Assembly: GCA_019916065.1 (NCBI GenBank)
Contig: CM034243.1
Location: forward strand, 29,042,147-29,106,146
Length of the DNA: 64,000 nucleotides
Origin: Vitellaria paradoxa
Taxonomy: Eukaryota; Streptophyta; Magnoliopsida; Ericales; Sapotaceae
Reading direction: 5' to 3'
The stretch's first letter is position 1. The number at the start of each line of letters is the position of its first letter. This document shows positions 63,311 to 64,000 of this stretch, piece by piece. The notes beneath the pieces were generated by a model, which was not told the origin of the DNA, did no database searches, and was given only the letters and a program-made list of their open reading frames with translations. The position numbers and the translations under genes were made by a program.

Positions 63311-64000
63311 TTTCTCTCTTTTCTAATACTCAATTAGAGTTGTGTAAAATGAGTGTTAGTTCAGCGTTGAGATGGTGGTGGTGATCATAGTTGGTGGTTG
63401 GCTTAAGTTGTGAGTGTAAAAGTAGGGAATAAAGCAATTCTCTTATTTCTTATGTTTCACCACCACCTCCAAATAGAAAGGGTAATGTTTTAAATATTTG
63501 TCACGTGTGTAAAGTCAAATTGGTACCTTTTAGATTTGAATTTATTTTAATAGAAAAAAGTCAACTAGGGTCATCTGAAAAAAGATGATGGATCTTTGAC
63601 ATGGTTATTCTTATTTACTTTTTTTTTTTTTATGAAGTAATTAAATGATAGAGAGCACATTGCGGATGAAACACACAGGGATGGTGGTCGAAATGGTGGC
63701 TTAGGATGGATAGAGAATAAATATCAGAGAATAAAGAAAATATAGAAATGGGAAAAAATGGTTGCCTATTTGGTTTAAAGTATTGCAGAGATGGAAAAAA
63801 AAAAAAAAGAGTTAGAAGGTTTGTGTGGAATTACAATGAGCCAATGTCATCAAACAGAAAATTAAGCAAGTCTGATAAACCAAGGTTTTACTTTTTTGTT
63901 TTTTTTTTTTTTTTTTTTACTATATCATCTCATATTTTTTTTTTTGGTTTATTTTTTTATAAATGTGATTTACTTGCCTAAAAACTACCCAAATAAGAAA
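63311..64000. other. Intergenic AT-rich end of window
   Basis: Homopolymer A and T runs (63620s, 63800s, 63900s) and no recognisable gene or transposon. Confidence 0.4.

Overview
The window is nuclear DNA from a flowering plant, most likely a woody or TE-rich eudicot, though I cannot name the species. The reasons are split genes with GT-AG introns, AT-rich flanks, plant-specific gene families, and a dense layer of Ty1/copia, LINE, SINE, TRIM and MITE elements. There are no bacterial genes, no CRISPR array and no convincing free-standing tRNA or rRNA gene.

Three real host genes are present. (1) A plus-strand glutamine:fructose-6-phosphate aminotransferase gene (GFAT) spans about 28.5 kb (7030-35545) in 11 exons. 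All its splice junctions and the rest of its reading frame are coherent, but exon 1 and exon 3 each lack one base. As printed, the gene is therefore frameshifted: either a very young pseudogene or two consensus errors. (2) A plus-strand cytochrome P450 of the CYP93/CYP712 group (71 clan) occupies 39828-45334 in three exons and encodes an intact 535-residue protein. (3) A minus-strand plastid-targeted RETICULATA-RELATED (DUF3411) gene runs from 56411 down to 46347 in eight exons and encodes an intact 377-residue protein. The P450 and RETICULATA-type genes converge on about 1 kb of shared 3' intergenic DNA.

Region by region: 1-6700 is intergenic. It holds a dead hAT transposase tail and a 2.8-kb nested element whose core is a roughly 146-bp tandem array in which every unit can fold into a hairpin. 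6700-35545 is GFAT; its introns carry a young integrase-less copia element, an old antisense copia, L1 and RTE LINE pieces, a hAT-type MITE inside an RTE LINE, TRIM-like elements and several long C or G homopolymers. 35546-39440 is AT-rich spacer with one MITE. 39443-39784 is a near-perfect inverted duplication of the P450 promoter. 46347-56411 is the RETICULATA-type gene, with a third integrase-less copia in intron 5 and an L1 piece, a MITE and a SINE in intron 2. 56301-62462 is a tandem duplication of the 5' end and upstream region of that gene, with SINEs and other insertions that are shared by, or private to, one copy. 62463-64000 is spacer with one more MITE.

The three genes are not an operon and have no obvious common pathway: GFAT makes glucosamine-6-phosphate in the cytosol, the P450 is an ER-anchored specialised-metabolism enzyme, and the RETICULATA-type protein is a plastid membrane protein. 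The most unusual features are the hairpin promoter of the P450, the twin frameshifts in GFAT, the duplicated 5' region of the RETICULATA-type gene, and the hairpin-unit satellite inside a nested transposon. I did not find a new multi-gene system.
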